From contig NZ_JBGQOM010000015.1 of NCBI RefSeq assembly GCF_052119645.1, positions 4,251-68,250 on the forward strand: 64,000 nt of DNA, given 5' to 3'. Each line of letters begins with the position of its first letter. Position 1 is the first letter of the stretch. Positions 61,123 to 64,000 of the stretch are shown in pieces. The notes beneath the pieces are model-generated. The model was given only the letters and a program-made list of their open reading frames with translations, made no database searches and was not told the origin of the DNA. This DNA is from Paraglaciecola sp030730205. GTDB taxonomy: Bacteria; Pseudomonadota; Gammaproteobacteria; Enterobacterales; Alteromonadaceae. Made by a program: the position numbers and the translations under genes.

Positions 61123-61574
61123 GAGTTGTTTAATAGCTTTGAAGTAAGAAGGCGTGATGTAAAATTTACGCTTATGATTTGCCTGTAATTTGATGAATGA
61201 GCTTTCGGTTTTGGTGAGATAGTCAATTTAACAAAGTGTTACTATCTATCGTTGCCATCTAGCAACAACGGCTGCGGAATAACTGATCTTCCCCCGATCT
61301 TGTTGACAGGAATTTTACTTTGAACAAAATTCTTCGAAAAATATGAAGTTGATTAATTGAAATTATTTCACAGAATCAATTTCGAGAGTTTTGTGCCGTG
61401 CAATTCATACATGCCTAAAGGTACCGCAAACAATGAGCTAGAGGACGGGGACAGTTCGGATTTGCCACGTTTTAGGCACAGATTCGCCACGTGTTATGAC
61501 ACCTAATCTCGATTCGCTCGAATCTTATCAGGTTGTATTATGATAAAGTTGTTTATAATCAGAGAGATAAGAGA
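61123..61574. other. Intergenic stretch before the tRNA-Val genes
   Basis: About 450 bases without a credible open frame. It contains an imperfect direct repeat (61458-61503, units GGATTTGCCACGTTTTAGG and GATTCGCCACGTGTTATG) and, near 61515-61528, a short palindrome GATTCGCTCGAATC. The repeat may be a decayed mobile or REP-like element; I cannot tell. Confidence 0.4.
61458..61503. repeat. Two-copy imperfect direct repeat
   Basis: Two adjacent units of about 23 bases both contain GCCACGT followed 8-9 bases later by CAC or CACC. Preceded by GAGGACGGGGACAG. Function unknown. Confidence 0.45.
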
Positions 61575-61650
61575 TGGTGGACGCTACTGGGCTTGAACCA
61601 GTGACCCCCGCCTTGTAAGGGCGATGCTCTCCCAACTGAGCTAAGCGTCC
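61575..61650 (-). tRNA. tRNA-Val (anticodon TAC), second copy in transcription order
   Basis: 76 bases with encoded CCA. GGACGCT acceptor pairs with AGCGTCC; the loop CTTACAA carries anticodon TAC for GUA/GUN codons; TTCAAGC T-loop. Identical in sequence to the copy 26 bases upstream, and probably transcribed from the same promoter. Confidence 0.95.
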
Positions 61651-61676
61651 GGGATATTGATTTTATTGAAGAAATT

Positions 61677-61752
61677 TGGTGGACGCTACTGGGCTTGAAC
61701 CAGTGACCCCCGCCTTGTAAGGGCGATGCTCTCCCAACTGAGCTAAGCGTCC
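61677..61752 (-). tRNA. tRNA-Val (anticodon TAC), first copy
   Basis: 76-base tRNA identical to the one at 61575-61650, with CCA encoded. Anticodon loop CTTACAA. A consensus promoter lies just upstream at 61815-61842. Confidence 0.95.
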
Positions 61753-61814
61753 AAATTTCTCTTACTGTTTAGCGTTATTGTTTAAACAATCGCGCTGTCG
61801 TGTAAGTGGGGCGT

Positions 61815-61842
61815 ATTATAGGGAGGCGCTTTTTAGTGTCAA
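61815..61842 (-). promoter_or_regulatory. Promoter of the tRNA-Val pair
   Basis: Minus strand: TTGACA (61837-61842), 16 bases, TATAAT (61815-61820), then a G/C-rich ACGCCCC discriminator, typical of growth-rate and ppGpp-controlled stable-RNA genes. Confidence 0.88.
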
Positions 61843-62014
61843 CATAAAATTTAAAAATAATGGTTAAGTGTTTAAAAACTCAACGACAAGGCCGCTATTG
61901 TTGGATTATTAGACAACTTCAGGAGGTTTTTAGTGAAATTCCGAGTAAGCCTTTTGTTTAAGGCTGATAGGCTGGTAAAATGCGACCAAATTTTTATTAG
62001 GATATTATCATCAC

Positions 62015-63424
62015 ATGACAGTGGTTACTCGTTTTGCTCCCAGCCCAACAGGCTTTCTTCACGTCGGCGGCGCTCGCACGGCTCTTTATTCTTGGTTATA
62101 TGCAAAAAGCCAAGGTGGCAAATTTGTATTACGTATTGAAGACACGGATATTGAGCGCTCTACTCAAGAAGCTATAGATGCAATTTTGGAAGGCATGGAG
62201 TGGTTGGGCTTAGTGTGGGACGATGGTCCTTACTACCAAACCAAACGTTTTGACCGTTACAATGATGTCATCGACCAACTATTAGCGCAAGGTAAGGCTT
62301 ATAAGTGCTTTATGCCTGCTGCTGAATTAGATGCTATTCGTGAAGAACAAATGAGTAAAGGTGAAAAACCGCGTTATCCTGGTACGTGGCGTGATAGAAC
62401 TGACCACCCTGAAGGTCAACCTTTTGCTATTCGTTTTAAAACCCCACAAAGCGGTTCTGTTGTTGTAAAGGATCACATAAGAGGCGATATCACGATTGCT
62501 AACTCGGAATTAGATGATCTTATTATTAGGCGCACTGATGGTGTACCTACGTATAATTTCTGTGTAGTGATAGACGATTGGGACATGGGTATTACCCACG
62601 TCGTCAGAGGGGAAGATCATATTAATAACACCCCCAGACAAATTAATATATTGCAAGCCTTGGGCGCACCTATTCCTGAATATGCACATGTATCGATGAT
62701 TCTAGGTGATGATGGTAAAAAGTTATCAAAACGCCATGGTGCCGTGAGTGTTATGCAATATCGCGATGATGGTTATTTGCCGCAAGCCTTATTAAATTAT
62801 CTTGTCCGTTTGGGCTGGTCTCATGGAGACCAAGAAATATTTTCGTTAGCAGAAATGATTGAACTGTTTAGTTTAGATGACATTGGTCAATCAGCTTCGG
62901 CGTTTAATACTGATAAGTTAATTTGGCTAAATCAACACTATATGCGTTCATTACCCGCAAACGAAGTGGCGAAATATGCAAAATGGCATTTTGAGCAACA
63001 AGGTATTGATATCTCTAATGGGCCAGCTTTAGAAGCCATCATTTCTGTTCAAGCTGAACGTGTGAAAGATTTGAAAGAGCTTGCTAGTATTAGTCGCTAT
63101 TTTTATGAAGACTATGAGTCTTTTGACGAAGCTGCAGCAAAAAAACATTTGCGTCCAGTCGCGAAAGACGCACTGGAATTGGTAAAAGCAAAGCTGCTTG
63201 CTTTAACTGAGTGGAACACTGAAACCATTCATCAAGCGATTGATCAGACGGCTGAAGAGCTTGGGGTAGGGATGGGTAAGGTTGGCATGCCGTTGCGTGT
63301 TGCGGTGACTGGAAGTGGTAATTCCCCTTCACTTGATCAAACGTTAAACTTGTTAAAACCTGAGCAAATTGAACAACGTATAACCAAAGCGCTCGAATAT
63401 ATAGCAGTCAGAGAAAATTCCTAA
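62015..63424 (+). CDS. gltX: Glutamyl-tRNA synthetase
   Basis: 469 aa class-I synthetase. FAPSPTGFLHVGGARTALYSW holds the HIGH-equivalent (HVGG) and KLSKRHGAV the KMSKS-equivalent; FAIRFK, DGVPTYNFCVVIDDWDMGITHVVRGEDH complete the GluRS active site. Charges tRNA-Glu in the cytosol; a tRNA-Glu gene lies 370 bases downstream. AGGAT lies seven to eight bases before the ATG. Confidence 0.97.
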   Translation: MTVVTRFAPSPTGFLHVGGARTALYSWLYAKSQGGKFVLRIEDTDIERSTQEAIDAILEGMEWLGLVWDDGPYYQTKRFDRYNDVIDQLLAQGKAYKCFMPAAELDAIREEQMSKGEKPRYPGTWRDRTDHPEGQPFAIRFKTPQSGSVVVKDHIRGDITIANSELDDLIIRRTDGVPTYNFCVVIDDWDMGITHVVRGEDHINNTPRQINILQALGAPIPEYAHVSMILGDDGKKLSKRHGAVSVMQYRDDGYLPQALLNYLVRLGWSHGDQEIFSLAEMIELFSLDDIGQSASAFNTDKLIWLNQHYMRSLPANEVAKYAKWHFEQQGIDISNGPALEAIISVQAERVKDLKELASISRYFYEDYESFDEAAAKKHLRPVAKDALELVKAKLLALTEWNTETIHQAIDQTAEELGVGMGKVGMPLRVAVTGSGNSPSLDQTLNLLKPEQIEQRITKALEYIAVRENS

Positions 63425-63432
63425 AAAAATCG

Positions 63433-63461
63433 TTGACAGCTTAAGAGCAGATGCCTAGAAT
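63433..63461 (+). promoter_or_regulatory. Promoter of the tRNA-Ala/tRNA-Glu genes
   Basis: TTGACA (63433-63438), 17 bases, TAGAAT (63456-63461), then GCGCCCC. A near-perfect stable-RNA promoter immediately after gltX. Confidence 0.9.
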
Positions 63462-63524
63462 GCGCCCCGCTGTCAAGGAACGACGCGAGAACAAATTTTG
63501 AAACATTAGTTTTGAAAAATGTTT

Positions 63525-63600
<76 letters not shown>

Positions 63601-63651
63601 AGTATCAGGGAACGTTCGTTTTAAACCTAGTTAAAACGAATATGAAAAGAA

Positions 63652-63685
63652 TTAGACGGACTCGGTTTTCCGGGTTTGCAGAAAT
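63652..63685 (+). repeat. Hairpin repeat, copy 1, after tRNA-Ala
   Basis: TTAGACGG, then hairpin ACTCGG-TTTT-CCGGGT, then TTGCA. A second copy with different but still paired hairpin bases lies at 63956-63990, after tRNA-Glu. Confidence 0.55.
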
Positions 63686-63749
63686 GTTACTAAGCGTTGT
63701 TTTGATGCTGTAAAGTAAGGTCGCTCGGTTCGCTGGCTCACCTCTCCTT

Positions 63750-63793
63750 ACAGAAAAATAGCAAAGCTCCGCTTTGATTAGCAATTTTTCTGT
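63750..63793 (+). repeat. Long hairpin directly before tRNA-Glu
   Basis: ACAGAAAAAT (63750-63759) pairs with ATTTTTCTGT (63784-63793), enclosing CAAAGC/GCTTTG. The right arm runs into the first two bases of tRNA-Glu, so it could affect 5' processing. Function inferred only. Confidence 0.55.
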
Positions 63794-63867
63794 CCCCATC
63801 GTCTAGAGGCCTAGGACACCGCCCTTTCACGGCGGTAACAGGGGTTCGAATCCCCTTGGGGACGCCA
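63792..63867 (+). tRNA. tRNA-Glu (anticodon TTC)
   Basis: 76 bases with encoded CCA. GTCCCCA acceptor pairs with TGGGGAC; the anticodon stem CCGCC/GGCGG encloses CTTTCAC with anticodon TTC. Probably co-transcribed with tRNA-Ala. Confidence 0.95.
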
Positions 63868-63955
63868 TATTTTCGATGTTTAAGGATTAAACATTGAAGT
63901 CTGTAAAAAGACAAACAAGGAAGGTCTTACAATACCTAGATTGTGAGATAAACAG

Positions 63956-63990
63956 TTAGACGGGTTCAGCTTTGCTGAATTTGCAATAAA
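63956..63990 (+). repeat. Hairpin repeat, copy 2, after tRNA-Glu
   Basis: TTAGACGG, then hairpin TTCAGC-TTT-GCTGAA, then TTTGCA. Same layout as 63652-63685 with changed, compensating stem bases. More copies may lie past the window end. Confidence 0.55.
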
Positions 63991-64000
63991 TCTCAAAAGC

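Overview
The window reads as a chromosomal segment of a marine gammaproteobacterium of the Alteromonadales, perhaps near Glaciecola, Paraglaciecola or Alteromonas. This is inferred from gene order shared with Escherichia coli, Vibrio and Shewanella (pspF-pspABC-ycjXF with sapABCDF, tesA/ybbA-ybbP, folX-yfcH, the trp operon divergent from rnm-yciO-scpAB-rluB), from large TonB-dependent receptors with a common leader, and from a moderate, A+T-leaning base composition. No species can be fixed from the sequence alone. Nearly everything is intact, densely packed housekeeping or metabolic DNA. Accessory DNA is limited to one complete IS66-type element, one decayed IS3-type remnant and a small umuDC/selO neighbourhood.

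Layout. 1-5.3 kb (minus): sapABCDF peptide ABC transporter, running off the left edge within sapF. 5.3-10.6 kb: pspF overlaps sapA and diverges from a sigma-54 promoter driving pspABC, followed by ycjX-ycjF (envelope stress). 10.7-13.2 kb: phenylalanine hydroxylase (phhA) and a TyrR regulator, each preceded by a TyrR box. 13.3-15.1 kb: an Lrp/AsnC regulator divergent from a leucine-type dehydrogenase. 15.1-15.6 kb: the 4.5S SRP RNA gene and a ComFB-like protein. 15.8-24.8 kb: two TonB-dependent receptors with near-equal structured leaders, separated by the IS66 element. 24.8-30.7 kb: IS3 remnant, then a six-gene TonB2-type energising operon (DUF3450, TtpC-like, ExbB, ExbD, TonB, TPR). 30.7-38.7 kb: DUF1289, dusC, a small unknown gene, tesA/ybbA/ybbP, yfcH, folX and an AI-2E-family permease. 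38.7-42.8 kb: PhoPQ-like two-component system with a PepSY protein, envelope proteins and arfB. 42.8-50.1 kb: yciI and the trp operon with a recognisable trpL attenuator. 50.1-54.4 kb: rnm, yciO, scpA, scpB, rluB. 54.6-61.1 kb: a receiver/TPR protein lacking its phospho-acceptor Asp, selO, unknown small proteins and LexA-controlled umuDC. 61.5-64 kb: two tRNA-Val genes, gltX, tRNA-Ala and tRNA-Glu with structured spacers.

How parts work together. PspF activates pspABC at the -24/-12 site and lies head-to-tail with sap, so an envelope-stress regulator and a peptide transporter probably share transcripts. TyrR, phhA and (25 kb away) folX form a plausible aromatic amino-acid module, because FolX makes the monapterin precursor used by bacterial phenylalanine hydroxylases. 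The TonB2 operon lies directly after two TonB receptors and probably energises them. The trp operon has classical attenuation.

I did not find a clearly new multi-gene system. The best leads are the covarying hairpin leader shared by the two receptors, paired TyrR boxes, a predicted leaderless SOS-regulated umuDC transcript, tesA and ybbA starts sharing one CATG, a Ser-for-Asp pseudo-receiver, a degenerate SapD ATPase, and a covarying hairpin repeat around the tRNA genes. All calls come from reading the sequence; no database search was run.
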